Shown here one piece after another: positions 1 to 9,028 of a DNA stretch of 64,000 nt (position 1 is the first letter of the stretch; every line of letters starts with the position of its first letter). Made by a program: the position numbers and the translations under genes. The stretch spans positions 1 to 64,000 of the forward strand of contig JAWQFJ010028235.1 of the NCBI GenBank assembly GCA_034096865.1. The letters run 5' to 3'. The notes below the pieces were generated by a model that had not been told where the DNA came from, did not search any database, and was given only the letters and a program-made list of their open reading frames with translations. The stretch is from Theodoxus fluviatilis (lineage: Eukaryota > Mollusca > Gastropoda > Cycloneritida > Neritidae).

Positions 1-326
1 TCATGACTGGACATTACTTTCATCTTTTTCAAATCTTTCTTAATTGTAAAAATCCAGTAATTTGAATTGGAAAGTTAGCAATCTAGTGAGCATGGTTTTT
101 TTGGTAACACTTCAGTTCTTAGTGTGAAGGGGCACGACAGTGTGTTCACATTCACACAGTCAGTATCAGGGATGAAGAGTGGGTAACCAAAAAAAGCCTG
201 AACTTTTTTTCGGGTATGCAATATTGATTTGAAGCGGCGAAGCACAGGACTAGGAGGCAGGACTATCACTTACTTGCAAACCCCCCCCAAGTTAGCAAGC
301 AAGCAAGCACAGACTGTCATTTCAAT

Positions 327-638
327 TTACAGCAAATTTTCAAACAAGTACTCCTTAAAATGATGATACTTTTGTCCCAAATTGTCTGGTGCTTCAACGA
401 TGAACGCATGCTGAATGTGGTAATCGAGCACGCGTCTACACAACGCCATTGCGGTCCGATGTACACACAAACAGGTGAAAAATTTCCGTCCATTTTCTCC
501 TTTCAAGCGCACAATCCGGGCGTGTCTGTACGAAATTGATCGGAAAAGCGGGAGTGAGCAAATTTTAACAAAATGTCTGATGACGTTCGAACTTTCATCC
601 ATAACTCGTCTTTCGATTTTCACCGGAAGTTCAAACAT
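327..638 (-). CDS. Hypothetical 103-aa ORF, unknown
   Basis: The frame starts MFELPVKIERRVMDESS and contains GRKFFTCLCVHRTAMAL and QHAFIVEAPDNLGQKYHHF before a TAA stop. Its composition is protein-like, with mixed hydrophobic and charged residues and no repeat character, unlike most frames in the window. I do not recognise a family. It lies on the same strand as the possible coding start MASEELDGAAAIS at 1368 and downstream of the hAT-type terminus at 1858. It may therefore be the tail of a transposon gene, but the link is not shown. Confidence 0.22.
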   Translation of the reverse strand: MFELPVKIERRVMDESSNVIRHFVKICSLPLFRSISYRHARIVRLKGENGRKFFTCLCVHRTAMALCRRVLDYHIQHAFIVEAPDNLGQKYHHFKEYLFENLL

Positions 639-1749
639 ACACCGAACGAAAGAGCAATCTTTCCTCTAATGAGTTGTAAAGTTTCAACTTGATCCAATGA
701 GAAACTTCCACGGACGAGTGTTTAGAAGAGACCAACCCGAGTCGCGAAATGCGAACTCCGTCGCAGGGTGTTTTTACGTAATCGGCTTGTATTTTCTCAG
801 CGGAAATAAGACGGATTAACACAAAACTACACACACATGTTCTTGAAACCTTCATAAACAACTTACACTCTTGTTTTTATTCACAATATTTTGTGGATTG
901 TCCACAATTAGCCATGAAAGTGAAGTGGTATTGCCGAGTGCATTTTTGGCTAGTACTGTAGACGTAAGTAGCGCAAAGATTTGATACAAATTACCACGGA
1001 ATCCTACCACTAGTTTAAAAAAAAAAGACAACTCAGAAAGACTTTTAATCTTTCGTGTTACATTGGTATTTTGTGTTATTAATATGTGCGAATCCTGGGA
1101 AAAGTGGATTTTATCGAACCGACGGCCACTTCCGGTCTGATGAAATTTCTTCGAACATCGCGTGCGGCGTCTATTTAGCACTCGCTGAAAGTCCCGACTT
1201 CTACAATACTTTTCCCAATATGTGCAAAATATTGCAATAAATATCTTCCTAAATGATTGTTCTAGCATAAACTGAAACAAAAACCCCAATAAACTTAATA
1301 AATTAACCGATTTCAGCTGATTTGTCCGTCGAAATCGCAGCCGCGCCGTCAAGCTCTTCGCTCGCCATTGTGTGATTCGACTGGCGAAAATCACGGAAAA
1401 TCGCTTCGGGAATGGCGGTCCAAACCGTCGCGAGCGGCGCAACACATGGGTCTTGAAATCGACACTTTCCAGGCATGATGATAATCTGATTCTCAAAGAA
1501 ACACTGCACCACAAACAAAACAAGCTCTTTTCACTCTGTCCTCGTTTGAACCAACTGACCCAACCGGCGTGGATATGAAACCAGGTCACCTAGCCAAAGA
1601 ACCAATCAGGAAGCAGAAGACACACGAGCCTTCAAAATTAACCAATGGGATGCAAGGACACGTTTTCCTGTCGTGCGCAGCTTGTAAAAATAGATTGAGA
1701 GTATCGCGCGAAGCACAGTCTAGAAAACGTCTTTTTTTTCTTTCTTAAA

Positions 1750-1858
1750 TTCCATGACTTTCCATGACTTAAATTGAAATTCCATGACTTTCCAGGCCTG
1801 GAAAATGAAAAATCAAATTCCATGACTTTCCAGGTTTTCCATGACCTGTACGAACCCT
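1750..1858 (-). mobile_element. hAT-type transposon terminus
   Basis: The segment carries four or five copies of ATTCCATGACTTTCC and ends TGACCTGTACGAACCCTG. Read on the minus strand this begins CAGGGTTCGTACAGGTCATGG, truncated here to CAGGGTTCGTACAGG. This subterminal pattern is widely seen at ends of animal hAT-like elements, from memory. I could not find the partner end or a target duplication in the window, so the element extends toward 1 or beyond it, or is truncated. Confidence 0.5.
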
Positions 1859-1866
1859 GTTTACAG

Positions 1867-2232
1867 CATGCAAAATATCAAGTCTTCTGATGTAGGGCCT
1901 GTATGGAGGGTTTCCCTACTTCCAAAGTCCTTCTACTTGCATTGACTGCTCTTTACTCAGCAATGCAAAGGTTCCGTCTTAATGTGAGGCACTGTATGGA
2001 GGTTGTCCCTACTTCCAAAAAGCCTTCTACTTGCATTTACGGCTCTTTTACTCAGATGCAGTCGTCTGATGTATTCGTTATGGAGGTTTCCCTACTCCAA
2101 AAGCCTCCACTATTCATTGACTTGCTCTTTACAACAGCATGCAAGTCGTCTGATGTAGGCGTGTATGGAGGTTTCCCTACTTCCGAAAAAAGCCTTCCAC
2201 TTGTGCATTGAGCCTGCTCTTTACAGCATAGC
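1867..2232. repeat. Degenerate tandem repeat, about 85-95 bp, four copies
   Basis: The phrase TATGGAGGTTTCCCTACTTCC recurs with changes near 1901, 1993, 2079 and 2163, each followed by an AAGCCTTCTACTTGCATTGA-like stretch and CTCTTTAC. The copies differ by many small indels. Confidence 0.7.
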
Positions 2233-2569
2233 AGTTAATTCCAACCCAGATATTTGAAAAATGTTTGTAATCGATAGTTACAGCTGACATAAGTGGCTAT
2301 CACAAAATAATCTTTGAACCTGTCTATTTCAATAAGATATTTCACTTGTAAAAATTACATCATTCTGCATGAATGATTTGTTCTAGAATGTATGCCCCCC
2401 CAAAAGCATTAAATTCTCAACAGAAGATATTTCAATCCCCAAAGCAATCAATGCTTCCAGTCCTTTAAACAGACGGAGAAAAAGTGCATCGTCCAAATGT
2501 CATTCTCTATCAACAAACTGCCCCCCACTTCATCTCCTAAACCCACATCCCCATATCTGCGCCCCCTCC

Positions 2570-2665
2570 CCCCCCCCCCCCAGCCCCCTGTGGGGTGGGG
2601 TGTAAGTATAGACCCACATGTCTCCATAAGCGATTCGCGAAGAGGTGAATAAATATGGACATCAT
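2570..2665 (+). repeat. Dispersed repeat with CCCCTGTGGG and GCGATTCGCGAAGAGG, copy 1
   Basis: It reads CCCCTGTGGGGTGGGG and then GCGATTCGCGAAGAGG. The same elements occur in reverse orientation at 6353-6450, and as parts at 35460-35510 and 36715-36800. It is therefore a dispersed repeat family in this genome. The C-run before it may be a tail. Confidence 0.45.
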
Positions 2666-2789
2666 GACTTGATTTGTGCTTAACTTCTGAACTTATTTAC
2701 TAGTTATGTTCAGTGCTCAGTTGGCCTTCCATAGCCCTACAACGTCTGAAAGGCAAAAAAACACTATCCATCCATCCTCCATCTAGCCC

Positions 2790-3100
2790 ACTTTCCCAGA
2801 CCCAGCGGTCACCAGATACTCTCTGCCCTGCATGCGAGGCGCCCAGCTGGCCTCGATGGCGGGCAGGAGGGAGCCTGGTCGTCGCCTTCGCCCGTGGACA
2901 GGCGTGGCCTTTGCCAGCTGTGCCTGCAGAATCTGCTTCCCTGCTCTTCTGAAGCTCCTTCAGCTGCATTGGCCACCAGCTCGCGTTCTGCTTCTGCTGC
3001 TGCGTTTTTGTCTCTGCAGTGCCGCCAGCACCAGACATCGCCTTGCTGGTGTGATGGCAAGTGTTGCAGACTGCTCACCATCTCCGTCACCTGCACTCTG
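2790..3100 (-). pseudogene. Coding-like GC-rich segment, possibly EDC4 coiled coil, frame-broken
   Basis: This island is GC-rich compared with its surroundings and stays open in several frames. On the minus strand different frames give helix-like, Gln/Glu/Lys-rich pieces such as QVTEMVSSLQHL, TQQQKQNASWWPMQLKELQK, ERELVANAAEGASEEQ and KQILQAQLAKA. Read together they look like one amphipathic coiled coil with several frame changes. That is what the next part of EDC4 should look like, and position and strand fit. No single frame carries it all and no clear splice pair was found. It could be an exon with sequencing indels, a decayed copy, or chance in GC-rich DNA. Confidence 0.25.
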
Positions 3101-3112
3101 ATAGAAGGCTAG

Positions 3113-4276
3113 TTGTGACGGTAAGGAAAGGCTAGTTGTGACGGGTAGGAAAGGCTAGTTGTGACAGGTAGGAAGGCTAGTTGGTGACAGGTAGGGAGGC
3201 TAGTTGTGTACTGGTCAGGAAGCCGCTAGTTGTGACTGGACCTAGTGAGGCTAGTTCGTGCACTGGTACGCAGGCCTAGTTGTGCCAAGGGTAGCTGACA
3301 GGCCTAGTTTGTTGACAGCGTAGGAAGGCTAGTCTGCTGGACGGGTAGGAAGGCTAGTTTGTTCACGGAGGCTAAGTTCGCCGACAGAGTAGGAAGGCTA
3401 GTTTGTGCACGGGTAAGTAAGGGCATTGCTGTGACTGGATAGCCGAAGGCCTACGTTGGTGACTGCGTACGAAGAGCCTAGTTGTGACCAGGATAGCTGA
3501 GCCTAGCTTGTGACGGGTCGGAAAGGCTAGTTGTGACAGGTAGGAAGGCTAGTTTGACGGTAGAAAGGCTAGTTTGTGACGGGTTAGTGAGGCTAGTTGT
3601 GACCGGGTAGGGACGGCTAGTTGTGACAGGGAGAGAGAAGGCTAGTTGTGACAGGTAGGATGGCCTAGTTGCTGACAGGGCCGAGGAAGCTAGCTGAGGT
3701 GACAGGTAGCGAAGGTCAGTGTTGACAGCCGTAGGTAAGGACTAGTTGGCTGACAGGTAGAAAAGCTAGCTCTGTGACACAGGTACATGGAAGGCCTAGT
3801 TGTGACAGGTAAGCGCCCCCCCCCCCTCCCCAGGCTAGTTTGCTGACAGGTAGAAAAGGCTAGATGGTTCAGGTAGGAAGGCTAGTTGTGACAGCGTCGG
3901 AAGGACTAGTTGTCGACAGGGTAGTAAAGCGGCAGGTTGTGGACGGGCTACGAAGGCAAGTTGAGGGGGGTGCAGGGTAGTGAGGAACCCTAGTTGTGAT
4001 GGGTAGGAACGGCTAGTTGTGACAGGTAGGCTTGCTTTTCTGACAGGTAGTAAGGCAAGTTGTGACGGGTACGAAGGCAAGTTGTGAAGGGTAGTGAGGC
4101 TAGTTGTGATGAGTAGGAAGGCTAGTTGTGATGGGTAGTGAGGCAAGTTGTGACAGGTAAGAAGGCTAGTTGTGACGGGTAGGAAGGCTAGTTGTGACAG
4201 GTAAGAAGGCTAGTTGTGACGGGTAGGAAGGTTAGTTGTGACGGGTAGGAAGGCTAGTTGTGACGGGTAGTAAGGC
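3113..4276. repeat. 22-bp minisatellite, indel-rich
   Basis: The unit is close to AAGGCTAGTTGTGACGGGTAGG. The copies from 4120 to 4276 are clean, while those from 3180 to 4000 carry frequent one- and two-base indels. The contrast inside one array suggests either old decay at one end or poorly polished sequence. Confidence 0.9.
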
Positions 4277-4689
4277 AAGTTGGAAGAGTCTGGAGTTTTG
4301 CCTACAGAGCTTGCTTGGTTCAGGAAACACAAATTCTGATGATGTGCTTGGTAGCACAGCAGGAAAAGAGGTTGATTTTTTAGTCAATATTCATTTAATA
4401 TCAATTATGTTAGTGCTATTCAGGATTCGTTGACTCAAATTCCATGGCCCTTCCACAGGAGCAAAGAAGCACATACAGAGTCAGAGCACAATGACAGAAG
4501 AGGTAACACAAAAAAAGAAGTAATCCACACACCCAAATTCTTCCATGCCCTGCAGAGAATGCCAACTTAACCTGAGACAAGGCCTCTCTGTCTACAATCT
4601 CTCGAAACAATCATGTTGGCATCGGGCCTGAATAGGCAAACAAAACCAAAATTATCACAACTTTTGTCAACTTTAGAATTCAATTTCCT

Positions 4690-4790
4690 ACAAAGCGAAA
4701 GGGTGGGCGGTGAGTGGGGGGCGGGGGTGTGGCGGGGGGGGGGTGTGGGTGGAGGATGGGGGGGTCGGGTGGGACTGGGTGGAGTGGAGT
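4690..4790. repeat. G-rich low-complexity tract
   Basis: About 100 bp of GGGGGTGTGG, GTGGGTGGAGG and GGGGGGTCGGG runs. It could form G-quadruplexes on the plus strand. No gene is seen around it. Confidence 0.6.
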
Positions 4791-5469
4791 TACGCCTAAT
4801 CAGCGCTTTGTAGGCCTAGTTAAGTATTTGTGCCATATTAACCCTTTCACGCTGCTGAAGCTATTGTTAGCAATGCGTCATTGCTCTGTGCTGACTTATC
4901 CCCCAGAATTTACTCCAAAAACGGTCACCGTCTTTGAAGTCAATTTTCATATTCTTCTTCACCTCTGATTAAAAAATGCAAAGAATAAAAGTTGTAGCCG
5001 AGAGAATTCTGTACACAGTGGTATGCAGCACTTGAATGAAATTTATCATAATACCTGCGTTTTATTCTCAAAATGAAATAAAACAACAACAACAACAAAA
5101 CAGACCAATGAAATGCCTTTACACTAACTTTATTATCTAATCATAACCTCCAGCAATTATCAGGCTTGATTTCTGATAGGTTACCTAGTAAAAAGAAGGA
5201 CAAAAAAGGCCTCAAATCCTTACATGCACCTCAAAAGTCACCACGTACTTGCTGTGATCATGGAGTAGGGGTGTGGTTGGGAGTGGGGAAGACGCTGATC
5301 ACAGTGCCTAAAAACAATCACTCTAACCTTGTTGAAAGCAAAAGATTTTCATGAGGAATTATAAGCATAACTATTTACTCATCCACAAAATGACACCAAT
5401 GGAATATCTACATGTTACTACAGGTACAATGACATACTAATAAAAATGGCTGAAACTGGAAAATCACAC

Positions 5470-5507
<38 letters not shown>

Positions 5508-5508
5508 C
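5470..5508. repeat. (CA)n microsatellite
   Basis: About 18 CA dinucleotides inside the piggyBac-type element, with one CG interruption at the start. Confidence 0.9.
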
Positions 5509-5601
5509 TTCTACCCAAGGCAACATGCAGTGTCCATAGCAGGTTGAAAACTATCTAGGAAATCAAGCAAAAATCTCTACAGCAGGTTTAAAATCTCCAA
5601 T

Positions 5602-6036
5602 CTCGAAACCGTGAGTGAGGCGCGAGTTGGTCGACTGGATGGGCTGCGAAATATTGCGACGCATACCTGATTGTTTGTTCGGTCATTAGTCCAAATACAT
5701 CGTCATCGAAGAAGTAAGCGAAAATCTTGTTGGCATCGTCGCTCTCAGTGTGAACAAGTAGGCCAGACGTCTGACAGAAGGGAGGAAGCTAAGCATCTTC
5801 GGAAGCCTGCTGTCGGAAAGAGCGTGATGCGCTTCCTGATGCACGTCTTGAAGTTGATCTACTTGACGATGCTCGCTCCGATGCACGGTTCGAACTTCGA
5901 CATCTTCCCGCGATCGGAATCGCTGCAATTCTGCTTCTGCCTCGGCAACATCATCTAGATTGAAAGGCTCGAACTCTTCGTCTGAATCCTCGCCAAACAA
6001 AAGCTCTATTACACGCTCATCGATGTCTTCTGACAT
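5602..6036 (-). pseudogene. piggyBac transposase, N-terminal fragment, frameshifted
   Basis: A start codon at 6036 opens an acidic N-terminus, MSEDIDERVIELLFGEDSDE. The reading continues to about 5780 and then changes frame. The second frame gives PPFCQTSGLLVHTE, KIFAYFFDDDVFGLMTEQT, IRYASQYF and LAPHSRFRDW, with a TAG just upstream that blocks it. The FF-DDD-TEQTIRYA-SRFRDW order is that of the piggyBac (DDE_Tnp_1_7) N-terminal region. Nothing corresponding to the catalytic Asp residues or the C-terminal zinc-binding tail follows, so the element cannot move by itself. Confidence 0.7.
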
Positions 6037-6352
6037 AACTTGACGCAAAAAAAACATCAAACTTCGGAGCGAATTTACTCGAAAACTTTGTAGAGATCGC
6101 CCATACAAACTGCACATGCGCAGAAAGCTCGGGATGTCCGCTTTCCTGCTGTGGTATTTATAGATAGTTGATGTCATTTGCAAGGGAGATAAGCGCGTTC
6201 AAACTAACCCACCCTCAGCGATCGAGTGCGGGCGGGACCTCCCGCCGTCCGCACACAGCGGTGAAAACAAGCTCGGCGGGAATTCCCGCCGGCCGCACGC
6301 TAAGGGTTAACAGCACGAAAATCTCTTGAACAGTTCCGAGTAAACGCAAATC

Positions 6353-6450
6353 AAGTCACCGTGTCCCTAGTTATTCGCCTCTTACGAATCGCCTAGGGAG
6401 ACGCGGTGGGTCAATTCTTACCCCCAACCCACAGGGGGCTGCTCCCTGGG
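6353..6450 (-). repeat. Dispersed repeat with CCCCTGTGGG, copy 2
   Basis: It contains TTATTCGCCTCTTACGAATC and TTCTTACCCCCAACCCACAG. It is the reverse-orientation counterpart of the copy at 2570. The second motif is the unit that is amplified in tandem at 36048-36296 and 36740-37052. Confidence 0.5.
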
Positions 6451-6483
6451 TGAGAACAAATTTTTGGGGCACTGCAAACCTAA

Positions 6484-7336
6484 ACAAGAAGGGCAAAGCC
6501 CATACGACTCACATGCTTGACCTTGACCTTTATATGACCTTGACCTTCAGGTGACCTTCAAGGTCAAACAACTAAACCTACCAATGACATCATACACAAA
6601 GAAATGCTTTACACATTTTTCCTACCAAAATACATGTGACCTTGACCCAAGGTCAAGGTCATCCAAGGTCATGCAACACAAAGCTGTTAATTCAAGACAT
6701 AGGAAGCACAATGGTGCTTATTGGCACTTTCTACCATGAGATATAGTCACTTTTAGTGGTTCACTACCCCATTTTGGTCACATTTCATAAGGGTCAAAGT
6801 GACCTTGACCTTGATGATATGTGACCAAATGTATCTCATGATGAAAGTATAGCATGTGTACTACAATCTTATGAAGTTTGGAAGAGTTATCTTCCATAGT
6901 TCAGGGTCAAGGTCACTTCAAAATATGTATACAATCCAACTTTGAAGAGCTCCTGTGACCTTGACCTTGAAGCAAGGTCAACCAAACTGGTATCAAAAGA
7001 TAGGGCTTGCTTTGACCTATATACCACTTGTAGCTAAGGTCGCCATTCTCAATAACGTGGGAGAAAATTGGGAAAATGTGAAAAATGACTTTTTGAGACC
7101 ACATTTATGGCTCCTGTGACCTTGACCTTGAAGCAAGGTCAAGTCACTGTGTATGTTTTTTGAGGCCTTGTCATCATACACCATCATGCCACATTTGGTG
7201 TTGATAGACTTAATAGTCTCCGAGAAAAATCCAACGTTTAAGTTTTTTACGCCCGGACGGACGGACGCCCGGAGGGACGGACGGACGACACGGCTGAGTA
7301 CATAGACTCACTTTTGCTTCGCATGTGAGTCAAAAA
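6484..7336 (+). mobile_element. AGGTCA-rich dispersed element, copy A (full length)
   Basis: It starts ACAAGAAGGGCAAAGCCC then GACTCACATGC, and ends TTTTGCTTCGCATGTGAGTC. GACTCACATGC and GCATGTGAGTC are short terminal inverted repeats. The interior is filled with TGACCTTGACCTT and AAGGTCAAGGTCA, plus a 3' block of GGACGGACGCCCGG. The same sequence recurs at 16845 and 39889, with shorter pieces at 17841, 18170, 39206, 41007 and 45985. There is no coding capacity. It is most simply a non-autonomous DNA element, though no target duplication was confirmed. Confidence 0.75.
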
Positions 7337-7553
7337 TACAAGCATGACACCAGTGGAGTGAGGGAGCAAACCCAGTACTAAAGTAGCAACTGCTGAATCT
7401 CTACAAAAAGATGAACTTCATATATTCCCTTCCCTTCCAAGTTCTGTACTTCACAGTGGAAAGGTTTCCCGAGGGACGCTAACTCCCTTGACCCAAACAG
7501 ACAGAAACACAACGAGTCTTCCTCTGCAGAGAGGTCACACTCACCTGGAATCT

Positions 7554-7640
7554 ACCTCCTCTGCCTCTTCATCCATGTCATCGTTGTTGTCATCATCATT
7601 GTACTCATTGCCCTCAACTTCACTTTCGTCTTGTGCATCG
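7554..7640 (-). CDS. EDC4: EDC4 exon: Asp/Glu-rich segment, donor uncertain
   Basis: The acceptor is TGCCTCTTGCAG| and the first base completes an Arg codon left by the previous exon. The peptide is DAQDESEVEGNEYNDDDNND followed by DMDEEAER. It corresponds to the acidic SDHDDE-type stretch before the coiled coil of EDC4. The strongest donor nearby, CAG|GTGAGT at 7541-7542, would include an in-frame TAG. I therefore end the exon at the weaker GAG|GTAGAT, 11 bp earlier. Either a weak donor, a short isoform or a base error is present. No confident downstream exon follows to the left. Confidence 0.65.
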
Positions 7641-7899
7641 CTGCAAGAGGCAAAAGCACACACAGTCAAGGATGATAAAAATAATCAAGCTGAGGAACAT
7701 ATAGAGACAAAAAGGAGACACAAGGAACAGCTCTGAAATTGGATTTCTCAAGAAAATGGAATGGACGTAAACCAGAGATTTCATTTTCATGTTAGCAAAC
7801 ATACAGCATCACCGATAACAATCACCTGTAATACCAGTACTATGAAGGTGTGAAGTTGCATCCTCCATTCCCTCACCTTTCCTATATTCTCAATAACTG

Positions 7900-8036
7900 T
7901 ATGTTTTAACATAGAGCTGAAGCCCTGTGAGGGACAGACAGGAGAAATGTGGGACCACAGGCCAGGACTGAACCCGCAACCTTTCAGTTAGCATCCGAAA
8001 TGCTTTACTACTAGCTAAGCTACCGTGGTCCATGTT
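7900..8036 (-). mobile_element. tRNA-derived SINE head and body
   Basis: On the minus strand it begins GGACCACGGTAGCTTAGCTA, followed by a B-box-like GGTTCAGTCC at 7965-7974. TAGCTTAGCTAGTAG resembles the A box and D-loop of a tRNA (TGGCTTAGTTGGTAG). The body continues as TGGTCCCACATTTCTCC. It lies in the EDC4 intron between 7641 and 8741. It could be an isolated tRNA pseudogene instead, since no tail is obvious. Confidence 0.45.
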
Positions 8037-8278
8037 GTTTTCTCCTGACCTAAGATAGTGTTAAGTTGTACCTTCCGTTCCCCGATTTTCATAATTTCTC
8101 ACTAAGCATTCAAGTTGCTTACGAAAACTCCTTGTGAAAATAGTATTTTTAATCATTATACTTGCACCTACCTCTAATCTACATACCTGCCTTCTACGTG
8201 AACTTAAAAAAGCAAAGTGTTTGGCTTCCTAAAATAGTCAGTCCCTATGGAACAAATCTCAAAGGGATGCATGAAAGA
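8037..8278. other. Unannotated intron sequence
   Basis: AT-rich intronic sequence with no repeat or coding pattern that I can see. Confidence 0.5.
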
Positions 8279-8726
8279 GTGAGAGATGCACAGCAAATCC
8301 ATGCAGTGCAGCTGTGGTCAAGAGGGCAGGCCAGGGTCTGAAGTGAGAGATGCACAGCAAATCCATGCAGTGCAGCTGTGGTCAAGAGGGCAGGCCAGGG
8401 TCTGAAGTGAGAGATGCACAGCAAATCCATGCAGTGCAGCTGTGGTCAAGAGGGCAGGCCAGGGTCTGAAGTGAGAGATGCACAGCAAATCCATGCAGTG
8501 CAGCAGTGGTCAAGAGGGCAGGCCAGGGTCTGAAGTGAGAGATGCACAGCAAATCCATGCAGTGCAGCAGTGGTCAAGAGGGCAGGCCAGGGTCTGAAGT
8601 GAGAGATGCACAGCAAATCCATGCAGTGCAGCTGTGGTCAAGAGGGCAGGCCAGGGTCTGAAGTGAGAGATGCACAGCAAATCCATGCAGTGCAGCTGTG
8701 GTCAAGAGGGCAGGCCAGGGTCTGGT
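8279..8726. repeat. 64-bp tandem repeat, seven copies
   Basis: Units begin GTGAGAGATGCACAGCAAAT at 8279, 8343, 8407, 8471 and onward every 64 bp. The copies are nearly identical. A CAGCTGTGG/CAGCAGTGG variant marks two middle copies. The array ends about 15 bp from the donor of the exon at 8742. Confidence 0.95.
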
Positions 8727-8741
8727 TGGAGGACAACTCAC

Positions 8742-8989
8742 CGGGGCTGGGTGCCCTTGAAGTGGTCCGTGCGGTTGACGTTGGGGGGCTTGGGCCAGGC
8801 GTTGGACGTGTCCCCTTCCTCCTCTTCATCTTCCTCTCCTTCCGCTTCCTCTTCCACCTCAATCTCTTCCTCTATCTCCTCCCTCTCAGCATCTTCCTCC
8901 TCCTCCTCTTCTGCCTCTTCCTCTCCATGCTGGAACAGGCCGGTGCCAGCCAGCTTCCCTGAAGAGCTGTGTCCAGTCCCCTCCAGTAC
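8742..8989 (-). CDS. EDC4: EDC4 exon: Glu-rich segment and WPKPPN motif
   Basis: This 248-bp exon has 82 codons plus two bases. The acceptor is TCTGGTTGCAG| and the donor is CCCCG|GTGAGT. The peptide starts VLEGTGHSSSGKLAGTG, runs through about 40 residues that are mostly Glu, and ends NAWPKPPNVNRTDHFKG. The WPKPPN part resembles the VWPTAPDITRE stretch I recall before the human EDC4 coiled coil. The exon is squeezed between two arrays. The 64-bp array ends about 15 bp past its donor, and the 23/27/29-bp array starts about 40 bp before its acceptor. In reverse it can be read through into the array, but that is not coding. Confidence 0.83.
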
Positions 8990-9028
8990 CTGCAACCAGA
9001 CAGGCTTCGTCTTGAGCAGCTCTTCAGA

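Larger units (their letters stand above)
4838..6310 (-). mobile_element. piggyBac-type element, non-autonomous, TTAA-flanked
   Basis: Both ends are TTAA followed inward by CCCTT: TTAACCCTTTCACGCTG at 4838 and, on the minus strand, TTAACCCTTAGCGTGCGG at 6310. TTAA targets and CCC termini are the hallmark of the piggyBac superfamily. The interior carries the N-terminal part of a transposase on the minus strand. Near the 5' end are two palindrome-like GC-rich blocks, around 6222-6252 and 6268-6300. They share GCGGGA...TCCCGCC and GGCCGCAC/GTCCGCAC and are likely subterminal binding repeats. At 1465 bp between the TTAA sites it is too short for a full transposase and lacks the catalytic region. 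Confidence 0.75.

Noticed and set aside
852..1589. 245-codon minus-strand frame as one protein
   Set aside because: Composition is low-information and it overlaps a better-looking frame at 1303-1518. No family or codon pattern supports it as a whole.
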